DNA from: Stenomitos frigidus ULC18
Lineage (GTDB): Bacteria; Cyanobacteriota; Cyanobacteriia; Leptolyngbyales; Leptolyngbyaceae
DNA: 64,000 nt
Direction of reading: 5' to 3'
Assembly (NCBI RefSeq): GCF_003003795.1
Contig: NZ_PVWK01000027.1
Location: 1-64,000 of the forward strand
Shown here: positions 1 to 10,678 of the stretch, piece after piece
How the letters are laid out: each line of letters opens with the position of its first letter
Numbering within the stretch: the stretch's first letter is position 1
The notes under the pieces: generated by a model
What the model saw: the letters and a program-made list of their open reading frames with translations, nothing else
Told to the model about the DNA's origin: nothing
The model's database searches: none
Translations under genes and position numbers: made by a program

Positions 1-1
1 T

Positions 2-1609
2 GGGAGCGGCCCCGCTGCGATGAGTTTGGCGCGTGAGTTCATGGGAACTAACACAAGAGTTTGTGTGTTGGAAAGCGGTGGCCTAGAGGTTGACCCACAG
101 GCACAGACACTCTCGGAGGCAACCACCACGGGCGATCCGTTTTTACCACCGCATGTGACGCGTCACCGTCAGCTTGGCGGCAATGCTAATATCTGGTCAA
201 TTAAGATCGGCAGTGGGCAGATGGGCGTTCGCTATGCGCCTCTGGACGACATTGATTTCGAGCAACGCGATTGGCTGCCCTACAGCGGTTGGCCTTTTTC
301 ACGATCGCACCTGGCCCCGTTCTATCAACGTGCTCAGGCAGCCTGTCAAGCTGGACCGTTTGACTATGACGCAGAAAGCTGGGAGAGCGAAACAACTGCC
401 CGACTGCCTCTTGATTGCGATCGAGTGACGACGACCATGTTCCAGTTTGGGCCTCGTGATGCCTTTGCGTCTGAGTCTCGTGACGCGTTGGCGCAGGCAA
501 AAAACATCACGGTTTACTACAACGCTACGGCTGTAGAACTGCATGCAAACGAACCAGCACAAACGGTTACTCGTGTTCGTGTGGCAACCTTCGAGGGCGG
601 ACACTTTGCCGTTGCTGCAAAGATTTTTATCCTCGCGAAAGGTGGCTTGGAAAATGCCCGCTTGCTGCTAGTCTCGCAGCAACAGCAGCCATCTGGTTTG
701 GGTAATCAGCATGATCTGGTGGGTCGTTTTTTCATGGATCATCCCCTCGTTGATGGTGGTATGTTCATCCCGAAAAGCCCCAAGCTGATTGACAAAATGG
801 CTCTGTATGATCTGCGTCAGGTTAAGCAAGTGCCTGTTATGGGTAAATTGACGCTCTCGAAAGCACTGATGCAGCGCGAACAGCTCTTAAATGTGGGTGT
901 GTTGATGTTCCCACGAGCCAGCCTACGTCAGTCTAGAGCGATCGTGGCATTCAAAACGTTAGGCGAAACGATCGCGGCTGGTGAACGACCGGATCAGATT
1001 CCCAAACGGCTCTATGAAATGCTTCAAGGGCTGGATTATGTTGCGATCGCCGCTTATCTCGCCGCAACCAAAAAGCAGTCTCTCTTTCACGGTTTTGGAC
1101 GCGGTGGTTGGTCAGAGCTATCGCATAATCACCGCCGCTTCAAAATGTTTCAGTTGTTTTATCAGACCGAGCAGGCACCCAATCCTCATAATCGGTTGAC
1201 CTTATCCTCAGAGCGAGACGCGTTAGGCTGTCAAAAGCTGGAGTTGCACTGGCGTTGGCGTGATCTTGACGCTGAGAGCATCCGTCGCACCCACGAATTG
1301 TTGACAGCAGAGATCGCGCGATCAGGCCTGGGTGAACTGCGGCGTGAAGGGTCTGAACCACTCCAAGTCCTGTCGCCTTCTGGCGTCGCCCATCACATGG
1401 GCACCACACGCATGCACATTGATCCGAAGCAGGGCGTTGTGGATGAACAGTGCTGTGTGCATGGCCTGACAAATCTCTTTATTGCCGGAAGTTCGGTGTT
1501 TCCGACGGGCGGTTATGCGAACCCGACGTTGACCATTGTGGCACTGTCGCTCCGTTTGGCAGACCATGTGAAGCAGGTGCTCCAGCAAGCGTTGATCGAA
1601 GTTCGGTGA
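2..1609 (+). CDS. GMC-family oxidoreductase, 5'-truncated by the window edge
   Basis: The open frame runs in from the left edge: the first full codons read GSGPAAMSLA, which is the end of the FAD-binding Rossmann glycine motif, so the ATG at 20 is internal and the true start lies before the window. Other GMC features are the N-terminal FAD contact region (RQLGGNANIW near residue 57 of the visible part) and a C-terminal GMC block with GTTRMH and NPTLTIVALSLRLADH. Family knowledge says such flavoproteins oxidise alcohols, sugars or sterols. Unlike the two GMC enzymes at 25-30 kb, this one has no CxxCxxC cluster in mid-protein, so it belongs to another subfamily. Substrate unknown. Confidence 0.9.
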   Translation, partial: GSGPAAMSLAREFMGTNTRVCVLESGGLEVDPQAQTLSEATTTGDPFLPPHVTRHRQLGGNANIWSIKIGSGQMGVRYAPLDDIDFEQRDWLPYSGWPFSRSHLAPFYQRAQAACQAGPFDYDAESWESETTARLPLDCDRVTTTMFQFGPRDAFASESRDALAQAKNITVYYNATAVELHANEPAQTVTRVRVATFEGGHFAVAAKIFILAKGGLENARLLLVSQQQQPSGLGNQHDLVGRFFMDHPLVDGGMFIPKSPKLIDKMALYDLRQVKQVPVMGKLTLSKALMQREQLLNVGVLMFPRASLRQSRAIVAFKTLGETIAAGERPDQIPKRLYEMLQGLDYVAIAAYLAATKKQSLFHGFGRGGWSELSHNHRRFKMFQLFYQTEQAPNPHNRLTLSSERDALGCQKLELHWRWRDLDAESIRRTHELLTAEIARSGLGELRREGSEPLQVLSPSGVAHHMGTTRMHIDPKQGVVDEQCCVHGLTNLFIAGSSVFPTGGYANPTLTIVALSLRLADHVKQVLQQALIEVR

Positions 1610-1644
1610 CACTAGACTTTACCGTTATTGCTAACCCGTTGTTG

Positions 1645-1665
1645 CTAAGGATCGTGGATTAAATA
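1645..1665 (+). repeat. GGATCGTGGAT-core repeat, copy 1
   Basis: A 21-base motif matched exactly at 1786-1806 and at 19 of 21 positions on the minus strand at 34316-34336. Confidence 0.7.
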
Positions 1666-1785
1666 ACATCGGTCATCCTCACGGTAAGGGCTTAGCCTTC
1701 GGCAGGGTTGCCTTCGGCTACGGTAAGCGCTTTTACCCGAATGCTAAGCCCCTACAAAATTGTCGGTTTTATTGAATTCTCATTC

Positions 1786-1806
1786 CTAAGGATCGTGGAT
1801 TAAATA
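1786..1806 (+). repeat. GGATCGTGGAT-core repeat, copy 2
   Basis: Identical over 21 bases to the copy at 1645-1665. The two copies flank a segment containing TTCGG-type inverted runs. Confidence 0.7.
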
Positions 1807-1925
1807 AAATTGACAAATTGCTTACATGTAGGGGCGGGCCGTGCGCGCCTACGGGAAATGCCGAAGTGATTAAATTCGTGTTTCTAAGCTTCGGGGGCTG
1901 TGCAGCAACCAGGCTGCTTCGTGAG

Positions 1926-1970
1926 CAACCAGGTTTTTGAGTATCCCTTTGGTGCTTAAAAACCTGGTTG
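1926..1970. repeat. Stem-loop with 13-bp perfect stem
   Basis: CAACCAGGTTTTT at 1926-1938 pairs perfectly with AAAAACCTGGTTG at 1958-1970. It lies between the GMC gene and the LCP gene and belongs to a CAACCAGG-type dispersed palindrome; related CAACCAGG text lies just upstream near 1908. It could also help end transcription of the GMC gene, but no T-run follows directly. Confidence 0.65.
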
Positions 1971-2249
1971 TTCAGAAACCGTGTGTAAGTCCTACTAGAA
2001 GGGTCTAGATGCTTTTCCGCAGCCTCTCATTCGTGATCAGGCGCTTGTTTTTACCACGTCTAAACCACTATTGCTGTTGTATAGGGCACCCAAGGCTCGA
2101 TCGCGGCCTCATAGAGTGTACAGAGGTAATTCTGTCTGGATGCAGATCAGGTCTAGGGCAAGCTCGCGCTATAATCTCGACAAGTTAGGTTCGGTAGTCT
2201 GAATGGGCGGGCTGTAGTTGCCTGAGTTCAATAAAAAGGATCGCTGGTA

Positions 2250-3623
2250 GTGACACAAATTGAAAGAGGCGCGAATGTTCATCAGTCCAAAGGACACTTA
2301 CGTTCTACCGTTCCACTACAGCCATTAGTCGCTCATCCATCACCCCAGAAAGATCCTTCCTCTCAGTGGTTTTTGAAGCGGTTAACCTTGGTGGCAGTGG
2401 CAGCGCTTTCTACCGCTATCGGCATTACGGTTGCGCTTGTGCTTCCGCTGCCAACGGGCAGCGCATTGAATCAAAAAGGGGCACAGCCGTCAGACAAAAA
2501 CCTTTGGCAGTCTGGCTTTCAGTATCAGGTGGGTCGCCCAGTCAACATTCTGGTCATGGGCATCGATCGTGTCCCTGGCGCCAAGTCAGGCTCAAAAGAG
2601 CTTTTTAATGGGCGCAGCGACACGATGTTAATGCTACGAGTAGACCCAACGGACGACTCGGTCAAACTGTTGTCGGTACCGCGTGATACTCAGGTTGACA
2701 TTCCCAATGTTGGGGTCACCAAGATTAACGATGCCAATGTCAGAGGCGGCGCAGAACTGGCCGCTAAAACGGTGAGTGGCGTTTTGAATGGCATTACCAT
2801 CGATCGCTATGTACGAGTTGATACCGAAGCCTTTCGAGAACTGGTTGATCAGCTGGGTGGGGTTGAGGTCTACGTCCCCGAGGCCATGTCGTATGTGGAT
2901 AAAACCCAAAAACTCACGATCAACCTTGCTGCTGGGTTGCAAACGTTGAATGGCAACCAGGCAGAGCAGTTTGCTCGGTTTCGCCACGATGCCTATGGCG
3001 ATATTGGACGCGTGCAGCGTCAACAGACGTTGCTTAAAGCCTTACTAAAACGAGTCACTAATCCAGCAGTCATCCCACGACTACCTGGATTGGTGTCGGC
3101 GATGCAGAAGTATATTGACACCAACCTGAGCGTGGAAGAGATGCTTGCCCTGACGGGTGCTGGGCGTCAATTGAGTCAGGGTAATTTTAAGATGGTGATG
3201 CTACCCGGTCGTTTTAGCACTCCCACCGAGTTCAATGCCAGCTATTGGATCATGAACCCTGAGGGGCGCGATCGCGTTATGAAGCAGTACTTCAACATCG
3301 ATCCAACGACTGCGACAAGCGACCAGATTCGTTCTGCCAACGACCTTAAAATTGCCATTCAAAATGCTTCGAGCAAAACAGACGCTGCTGATCAGCTACG
3401 TCGCTATCTCGTGAAACGAGGGTTTTCTAACGTCTACGTTGCTTCTGATTGGTCAGAGAAACAGAGCCAGACTCAAATTATTGCGCAGCAGGGCGATCTG
3501 ACGAATGCCGAAACGCTGAAAGGCTTGCTAGGAATTGGTCGAGTAGAAGCCGATTCAACAGGCGATCTAGAATCTGACCTGACGATTCGTCTGGGGGACG
3601 ACTGGACAACTCCAGCAAACTAA
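2250..3623 (+). CDS. LCP (LytR-CpsA-Psr) family protein with LytR C-terminal domain
   Basis: LCP enzymes transfer lipid-linked glycopolymers to peptidoglycan or other acceptors on the outer face of the inner membrane. The GTG start at 2250 follows AAAAAGGA with 9 bases spacing. A cytoplasmic N-terminus (1-44), one transmembrane helix (about 45-66) and an LCP domain (about 78-270) are visible, with the typical NILVMGIDR, RSDTMLMLRVD and LSVPRDTQVDIP motifs and the later RFRHDAYGDIGRVQRQQ block. A LytR_C-like domain follows (about 365-440). The length of 457 residues is normal for a two-domain member. No glycan operon is adjacent, so the polymer is unknown. Confidence 0.93.
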   Translation: MTQIERGANVHQSKGHLRSTVPLQPLVAHPSPQKDPSSQWFLKRLTLVAVAALSTAIGITVALVLPLPTGSALNQKGAQPSDKNLWQSGFQYQVGRPVNILVMGIDRVPGAKSGSKELFNGRSDTMLMLRVDPTDDSVKLLSVPRDTQVDIPNVGVTKINDANVRGGAELAAKTVSGVLNGITIDRYVRVDTEAFRELVDQLGGVEVYVPEAMSYVDKTQKLTINLAAGLQTLNGNQAEQFARFRHDAYGDIGRVQRQQTLLKALLKRVTNPAVIPRLPGLVSAMQKYIDTNLSVEEMLALTGAGRQLSQGNFKMVMLPGRFSTPTEFNASYWIMNPEGRDRVMKQYFNIDPTTATSDQIRSANDLKIAIQNASSKTDAADQLRRYLVKRGFSNVYVASDWSEKQSQTQIIAQQGDLTNAETLKGLLGIGRVEADSTGDLESDLTIRLGDDWTTPAN

Positions 3624-3704
3624 CTGAGTTTGAAGGTGTCGCTCGTTTGCGTTTAGTTGTTAGATTGAAGCAATGATTTTCTGACTCTTAGGTCATATTT
3701 TTCC

Positions 3705-4223
3705 ATGCAACTGTCTGCAATGAAGCTTATGAGACGCTCTCTAGTGGTCTTGCTGGCGATCGCGCTGGCGTGGCTGTGGGTGCTGCTAGGAGCCGCACCA
3801 GCGCTGGCTCAAGCAAAAACGATCAACTACAGCAATACCAATTTAGATAACCGGGACTTTTCCAACGCCGACATGGTTGGCAGTGTTTTTGTGGCTGCCG
3901 AGATGCGAGGCACTAACTTTGCTGGAGCCAATATGGTGGGTGCCATTTTGACAAAGGGCAATCTTTTAGGGGCGAACTTGACGGGTGCCAATTTGGAAAA
4001 TGCGTTGGGCGATCGCGTCACCTTCTATAAAGCCAATCTGACGAATGCCATTCTGGTGGGAGCCACCCTGTCTAGCAGCATTTTTGAAGACGCAGACATC
4101 ACTGGAGCTGATTTCACCGATGCGATTATCGATCGCTACGATCTGACTCAACTCTGCAAGCGCGCGACGGGCGTTAATCCAGCAACGGGTGTTGCCACGC
4201 GTGAAAGCTTGGGCTGTCGTTGA
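3705..4223 (+). CDS. Exported pentapeptide-repeat protein
   Basis: 172 residues. An N-terminal hydrophobic stretch ending AAPALAQA looks like a Sec signal peptide, so the protein is probably periplasmic or thylakoid-luminal. The mature part consists of A(N/D)LxN/G-type pentapeptide repeats (residues about 50-145: [28 protein letters not shown]), which fold as a right-handed beta-helix. A short tail contains two Cys (LCKRATG and a C-terminal LGCR), possibly a disulfide. Three in-frame ATGs (3705, 3720, 3729) make the exact start uncertain. Function of the family is mostly unknown. Confidence 0.9.
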   Translation: MQLSAMKLMRRSLVVLLAIALAWLWVLLGAAPALAQAKTINYSNTNLDNRDFSNADMVGSVFVAAEMRGTNFAGANMVGAILTKGNLLGANLTGANLENALGDRVTFYKANLTNAILVGATLSSSIFEDADITGADFTDAIIDRYDLTQLCKRATGVNPATGVATRESLGCR

Positions 4224-4239
4224 GACGGGATGATCAACG

Positions 4240-5310
4240 CTAGCGGCCTCTCCGGCGACGCGATCGCTGAGTTGACCGCCGTGCTGCTCCTGCCAGCATG
4301 ACGACAGAACCCAGTAGAGCCGCGACCGATCGAGCGTTATGGGATGCTGCTGGTTGACGCACTGGTATCACGCTGCCATCATCCTGGCTGGCGGCACGAT
4401 CGGTTAGCAACTCTGCTCGTGACTGGTTAGCTGGCGAGATCCAAACGGCATGAGTACTGGGTGTAATCTCAGAGCCACGATACTTGGCAAACACCTGGGT
4501 AAACTCCGCGCCAAACAGAATAATCTGAGCCGAGTAGAACACCCATAGCAGAATGACGACCAGTGAACCGGCTGCCCCATACGCTGAAGTTGCGCCGCTA
4601 CTACCCAGGTAAAGTCCAATCAGAAACTTGCCGATGTTGAACAATAAAGCAGTTGTAGCGGCACCGATCCATAAGTCTTTCCAGGCAACGTTGACATCAG
4701 GCAAAAATTTGTAGATGGCAGCGAACAAAAGCGTGATGAAACCGAAGGAGACAAAAAAATTGACTAGTTGACCCACGATCGCCACATCGGGTAGCAAATG
4801 GTTGAAAAAGGTGCCGATCGCGGCCAGTGCTGCCGACAGTACCAGCGATACCAGCAACAGAAAGCCAATCACTAGCACCATCGCAAACGACAAAAAGCGT
4901 GCCTGAAGGAAACTTCTAATCCCCTGTCCTGGTTTTGGTTTGACTCCCCAGATTGTATTCAGCGCATCCTGCAATTGCCCAAACACACCGGACGCCCCAA
5001 ACAACAGCGTGGCTACACCGACGATTGTGGCGACCGTTCCGCCCGAGCCAGGTCGATGCGCGTTTTGAATCATCGACTGAATAACGGTCGCCCCTTCTTT
5101 ACCGACCAGCCCTTGAATTTGACCAACAATTTCACCGCGTGCCGCATCCTCCCCAAACGCAATGCCTGCGATCGTGATCGCAATCAACAGCAGTGGAGCC
5201 AACGAAAAGATCGTGTAGTATGCTAGGGCAGCCGCCCACAGTGGCACTTTATCTTCTTGCCATTCCGTCACCGTCGCTTTGAGCAGCTTGAAAACAACCT
5301 TTGGCTTCAT
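4240..5310 (-). CDS. YihY/virulence factor BrkB family membrane protein
   Basis: 356 residues with about six transmembrane helices. The family signatures are present: VPLWAAALAYYTIFSLAPLLLI near the N-terminus and GSLVVILLWVFYSAQIILFGAEFTQVFAKYRGS near residue 260. The family was once annotated as RNase BN, but that link was withdrawn; its role remains unclear (envelope or transport). A charged, Arg-rich tail of about 90 residues (ending RRSTQRSRRRRGR) extends the protein beyond the usual core and includes one more hydrophobic stretch. The start overlaps the stop of a possible 85-codon gene in an ATGA arrangement. Confidence 0.92.
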   Translation of the reverse strand: MKPKVVFKLLKATVTEWQEDKVPLWAAALAYYTIFSLAPLLLIAITIAGIAFGEDAARGEIVGQIQGLVGKEGATVIQSMIQNAHRPGSGGTVATIVGVATLLFGASGVFGQLQDALNTIWGVKPKPGQGIRSFLQARFLSFAMVLVIGFLLLVSLVLSAALAAIGTFFNHLLPDVAIVGQLVNFFVSFGFITLLFAAIYKFLPDVNVAWKDLWIGAATTALLFNIGKFLIGLYLGSSGATSAYGAAGSLVVILLWVFYSAQIILFGAEFTQVFAKYRGSEITPSTHAVWISPANQSRAELLTDRAASQDDGSVIPVRQPAASHNARSVAALLGSVVMLAGAARRSTQRSRRRRGR

Positions 5311-5564
5311 GCCCCAATCCCTCTTACCGTGCGATCGCCGTCTCGGTCATCATCGGATGCAAGTTGTAATGGCACATCGGTCTGAAGAATGGCATATGAT
5401 GGGTGCTCACAGAGATCAACCATATCTGCCGGGATAGGAGTGACAAAAACGCTCCCTGCAGAGGTCTCACCAGGGGTGTATTGCGAGTCGTCTGTTCTCC
5501 TGCTTTCATCGAAGGTAGTCTCCTGAATTTCCGTTAAGTAATGCTGCAACCTTCCGTCAAACAA
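5307..5564 (-). CDS. Possible small acidic protein upstream of yihY-like gene
   Basis: Up to 85 codons in an open frame whose TGA overlaps the ATG of the YihY-family gene (ATGA), suggesting translational coupling. The sequence is acidic and protein-like (EHPSYAIL, SDDDRDGDRTVRG). The frame opens with TTG and overlaps the divergent L,D-transpeptidase start by 24 bases, so the real start is probably further in. A second frame with a good AGGAG site (ATG at 5509) competes with it but gives an unconvincing, basic peptide. Not recognised; low confidence. Confidence 0.35.
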   Translation of the reverse strand: MFDGRLQHYLTEIQETTFDESRRTDDSQYTPGETSAGSVFVTPIPADMVDLCEHPSYAILQTDVPLQLASDDDRDGDRTVRGIGA

Positions 5565-6275
5565 GCGTTTGCGCTGTCAAAAACCAGAACGCGTGCGCTA
5601 TTGACCTTTAGAGTACGTTTGCTATTAGTGAGTTTTTTGGCACTGTCGTTGGCCATATTAGCCGACCAGCCATCCTCTGCAAGCTCGTCGGCTCAGCCAG
5701 CTCAAACGACTGAGAATCCAGCAGCGCCTCCACAGGCATCGCCAAAGCCACCTGAACAGGAGAACGCAAAGCCGCCCAGCCATCTACGGATACCAGCGGC
5801 ACTCGCGCCTTATCTTGATCCCGGTTTTCATCCAGACTTGCGGTTTGAGCCAGACTTATCGCCGACTGATGCCGACACACAAGCCCTGCGGCTAGAAATT
5901 CGCCTGAGTCGTCGTCAGGTCACGCTGTATCGCGGTGAGACACCCCTGAAGAGCTACGCGATCGCGGTGGGTCGTCCTGGTTGGGAAACCCCTGTAGGTA
6001 CGTATGAAGTCAAGCAAATGATCAAAAACCCGACCTGGGTGCACCCGTTGCAAAAGGGTGTCGTGATTCCAGGCGGCGATCCCGAAAATCCTCTGGGTCG
6101 CTACTGGATTGGTTTCTGGACAGATGGTAAAAACTGGATTGGGTTTCATGGCACGCCTACACCTCGCTCAGTCGGTCGGGCTGCCTCGCATGGCTGTGTG
6201 CGCATGTACAACAAGGATGTAGAAGAACTCTTTAAGCAAGTGACCCTTGGCACCGTGGTAAAGGTTGTGAAGTAA
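5541..6275 (+). CDS. L,D-transpeptidase (YkuD domain)
   Basis: YkuD enzymes make 3-3 cross-links in peptidoglycan or attach proteins to it. The 244-residue protein has a hydrophobic N-terminal segment (about 23-45, signal peptide or anchor), a Pro/Ala/Gln-rich linker (46-80) and a YkuD domain (about 115-243). The catalytic signature is visible: a His in FHGTPTP followed by ASHGCVRM with Cys at residue 219. RLEIRLSRRQVTLYRG and VGRPGWETPVGTYEV are also typical of the family. Divergent from the YihY gene. Confidence 0.95.
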   Translation: MLQPSVKQAFALSKTRTRALLTFRVRLLLVSFLALSLAILADQPSSASSSAQPAQTTENPAAPPQASPKPPEQENAKPPSHLRIPAALAPYLDPGFHPDLRFEPDLSPTDADTQALRLEIRLSRRQVTLYRGETPLKSYAIAVGRPGWETPVGTYEVKQMIKNPTWVHPLQKGVVIPGGDPENPLGRYWIGFWTDGKNWIGFHGTPTPRSVGRAASHGCVRMYNKDVEELFKQVTLGTVVKVVK

Positions 6276-8297
<2,022 letters not shown>

Positions 8298-8360
8298 TAG
8301 ATCAGTGGTTAGTTTTTGGTTGCTGGTAGAGCGATCGCAGTCTAAAGCAGCCAGAGACTC

Positions 8361-8482
8361 TAGGGAGATTTCTAGCAGATAAAAGACTCGTAGGGGCAGG
8401 TTTGCTCACAAGGTGAACGGCTAGAGGGCAAAACGCTAGCAAAACCTGCCCGCACCCAACGGTAAATTTTTCCTCGGAAGTC
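8361..8482. repeat. MITE-like element with internal hairpin, copy A
   Basis: Similar along its length to 41705-41830. The left end resembles TAGGGAGATTTCTAGCA and the right end CTCGGAAGTC; inside, GGGCAGGTTT (8394-8403) pairs with AAACCTGCCC (8442-8451). It ends two bases before the stop codon of the GAF-LuxR gene on the opposite strand. Confidence 0.6.
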
Positions 8483-8484
8483 TA

Positions 8485-9981
8485 CTAGCTTGAGGTTTGA
8501 GTCTGCGATCGCTCCAAGTTTTCTGGGTTGATCCAACCATTGCGCGTGGCCTGATACAGTGCCTGGAAACGTGTCTTAGCTTTGAGCTTGACCAGAATGT
8601 TATTGATATGGAATTTGACGGTGCGATCGCTGATGTATAGGGTGTTGGCAATATCGCGATCGCGCAAGCCTTGAGCCAGGAGCGTCATAATTTCTTGTTC
8701 GCGCTCAGACAGCTTCTTTGCCTCAGCCTCTGCTTTGAGCGCTAAGCCCCAGGTCTCTCCTTGAGTGACAGCTTCGACCGCAGCATGGAGTTGGGCAGGC
8801 GTAATCGTCAAATCAATTTTGGCGCTTGCCTGCTTAGGCACTGGCTGTGTCTGCGTCGCCACCCAGAGAATCGGGTTACGGGTTTCCAGTAGCGCAGGAT
8901 GGTCTGTAAGCACCGGGACGGTCACCGTTTCTGCGGTAGCACAAACAGTTAACCCTGCCAGATAGGCCAGTTGTGTGAACGCCATCTGCAAAACAGGCAA
9001 GCCGCACTGAATATGTACGTGTGGGCCTAATACGCAGCCAGGATAGGGAACAGACAGCAATACTTGTGCCGCACGCTGATCAGCCCCCGCATAGCTCTGT
9101 AAACTACCGCCCAAGCAGGTCGCTGCAAACAAAAGTTCGCCAAGCGGTGAGGTACTAGGATGACCGTTTGGCGACGCTTTGGGCATCAGAGAAGAGGCCA
9201 TTGCTTCTAGAGAGATTTGTGCGGTGCCATACGTTAAGCGGCAGTACATGCACTGCATGTCACGCAAGATTTCCGCTGCCCGCAAAAATAGATACGTCAG
9301 CGGTGCTGACAGCGGAATTTCGGTACCCACTAGCGTCAGGCGTACATTGGCTAAAAGACCTGCCAACTGCTCAGAGAGGGGGCTAAAGCTATGATGATTG
9401 TGTTTAGCAGTCATCCAGGTTTGTTTTTCCTGGTGCCAGGCTTGCTTTGCTTGTTGATGATGCAGCGCAATTTCGAGGGCGATCGTAACCGTAGCACAGA
9501 GGCTCTGTAAAACCTCCAGAAATTCGGGTGCCATGGCCTGTCGGCTAAAGACAGCCAGCACACCCACCACATCACCACCAGCCGTGAGAGGATAGCCAGC
9601 AAAGCCATGAATACCGTTGGCGATCGCCCAGTCGCGATCGCGCACCCATATCTCATCCGCCAAAGCATTGCTGAGAAACGGAATGCCATTCTGGGCAATT
9701 TTGCCCACCTTAAAGGCTCCCATTGGCACTCTGGCAAACGAACCATCAATGCGGGTGTACATACCTGATGAGGCAACGAGGCACAGGGCTGTACGATCGG
9801 GCTCAACGAGCCAGATGCGAGCAAACGCACAGCCAAATTCAGCCACCATGCCATCAGTGACTCGACGTGCGATCGCTTCTGGTTCAAGGCAACCGCTAAG
9901 ACTACAGGCAATCACATTGCCTTGCTGTAGATCAAATAAAAGTTGAGTAGAGTCTAGAAAACCAGAATTCGACTCAGGCAC
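8485..9981 (-). CDS. GAF-domain LuxR-type transcriptional regulator
   Basis: 498 residues. A GAF domain covers about residues 25-185 (CAFARIWLVEPDR, GFAGYPLTAGGDVVGVLAVFSR). A middle region of about 200 residues, with AAEILRD and several Cys, is not recognised. A C-terminal LuxR/GerE helix-turn-helix occupies about 425-485 (LSEREQEIMTLLAQGLRDRDIA, SDRTVKFHINNILVKL). By family knowledge the GAF domain senses a small molecule, redox state or light (tetrapyrrole), and the HTH binds promoters. No chromophore Cys can be assigned with confidence. No kinase is adjacent. Confidence 0.9.
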   Translation of the reverse strand: MPESNSGFLDSTQLLFDLQQGNVIACSLSGCLEPEAIARRVTDGMVAEFGCAFARIWLVEPDRTALCLVASSGMYTRIDGSFARVPMGAFKVGKIAQNGIPFLSNALADEIWVRDRDWAIANGIHGFAGYPLTAGGDVVGVLAVFSRQAMAPEFLEVLQSLCATVTIALEIALHHQQAKQAWHQEKQTWMTAKHNHHSFSPLSEQLAGLLANVRLTLVGTEIPLSAPLTYLFLRAAEILRDMQCMYCRLTYGTAQISLEAMASSLMPKASPNGHPSTSPLGELLFAATCLGGSLQSYAGADQRAAQVLLSVPYPGCVLGPHVHIQCGLPVLQMAFTQLAYLAGLTVCATAETVTVPVLTDHPALLETRNPILWVATQTQPVPKQASAKIDLTITPAQLHAAVEAVTQGETWGLALKAEAEAKKLSEREQEIMTLLAQGLRDRDIANTLYISDRTVKFHINNILVKLKAKTRFQALYQATRNGWINPENLERSQTQTSS

Positions 9982-10056
9982 GAGGAGCGTCTACAAAGCG
10001 ATCCTTCCCATTGAGACGCAATTACATAAGGGAGTTTGTATCTGAAAGTACAATCC

Positions 10057-10084
10057 AGCACTACCCAATACTGTGGGTAGTGCT
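10057..10084. repeat. 11-bp perfect hairpin
   Basis: AGCACTACCCA (10057-10067) pairs with TGGGTAGTGCT (10074-10084) across a 6-base loop. TTAAAT follows on the plus strand. It may act as a terminator or be a REP-like element. Confidence 0.6.
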
Positions 10085-10147
10085 TTAAATCCAATCGTTT
10101 AGGGAGCGGCGCCAAGATAACGTACCAGTCAGTCGTAAACGTTGGTG

Positions 10148-10170
10148 GGGATATGGCAGTGCCATATCCC
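10148..10170. repeat. 10-bp perfect hairpin with 3-base loop
   Basis: GGGATATGGC and GCCATATCCC are separated by AGT. Probably a REP-like element. Confidence 0.6.
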
Positions 10171-10202
10171 TACGTCGGGATACTATTTGTCTGGCAAGTC
10201 TC

Positions 10203-10246
10203 TTACGTCTATAGAAGCGCTAGAAACAAGGCCTCTACAGACGTAA
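10203..10246. repeat. Inverted repeat TTACGTCT...AGACGTAA
   Basis: The outer 8 bases of each arm match perfectly and similarity extends inward (TTACGTCTATAGAAGC against TTACGTCTGTAGAGGC when reversed). Third of three palindromes in this gap. Confidence 0.5.
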
Positions 10247-10291
10247 ATCACCCCCAACTAAAACTCCATCAGCCTGCGTTTGAACGAGCCC

Positions 10292-10678
10292 TTATGGAGC
10301 ACCAAAACCGACAGGACTAGGGCTTTTTGCTGCTGGTTTGGCACTAGTTTGATGGGATACTTGTGCACGATCGCCCTGCCCTTGCGGCTCTCTAGTGGAT
10401 ACGGTTCTTGTATCACCTAAAGCTGCATCCTCGTCATCCCAGCCTAATGGCTCAACCGGCATTTCTAGTAGCTCAATCATGCAGCTTTGCACCGATTGCT
10501 CAACGCAGGTATCGACTTGCTTCACTTCGATCGGGTTTCCTAGTGTGTCATGACGCATGGTTTCTGACATCACCGTGCAGCTTTGTTGGGCTTGTTGAAG
10601 GCACTCTTCATAACGTCGTCGTTGTAGAGTACACTGACGGGCATATTCTTCTAAATCGGTTTTGAAAAGTTGCGACAT
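10292..10678 (-). CDS. Small protein with regularly spaced cysteines, unknown function
   Basis: 128 residues, with a strong AGGAGG site just upstream of the ATG (the gap reads ACGGCCTTGCT). The N-terminal half is helical and carries C16-x9-C26-x7-C34 and later C58-x7-C66, a spacing seen in helical-hairpin disulfide or metal-binding proteins. The C-terminal half is low-complexity, acidic then Ser/Pro/Ala-rich. No signal peptide is visible. I do not recognise the family. Confidence 0.75.
   Translation of the reverse strand: MSQLFKTDLEEYARQCTLQRRRYEECLQQAQQSCTVMSETMRHDTLGNPIEVKQVDTCVEQSVQSCMIELLEMPVEPLGWDDEDAALGDTRTVSTREPQGQGDRAQVSHQTSAKPAAKSPSPVGFGAP

Larger units (their letters stand above)
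1610..2249. other. Intergenic region rich in short repeats
   Basis: No convincing gene in these 640 bases. They hold two copies of a 21-base motif with core GGATCGTGGAT (1645-1665, 1786-1806), a GTAGGGGCG/CGCGCCTAC hairpin (828-836 pairing 844-852, offset 1000) and a long stem-loop at 1926-1970. The last 40 bases should carry the LCP gene promoter, but no clear -35/-10 pair stands out. Confidence 0.7.
9982..10291. other. Intergenic region with three successive palindromes
   Basis: No gene seen. Contains hairpins at 10057-10084, 10148-10170 and 10203-10246, each listed separately. Confidence 0.7.

Noticed and set aside
1-1609. ATG at 20 as the true start of the first gene
   Set aside because: The FAD-binding glycine motif continues upstream of it in frame to the window edge.
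4240-5310. Ribonuclease BN
   Set aside because: YihY-type proteins were once named so, but the enzyme activity belongs to another family; I keep the neutral family name.
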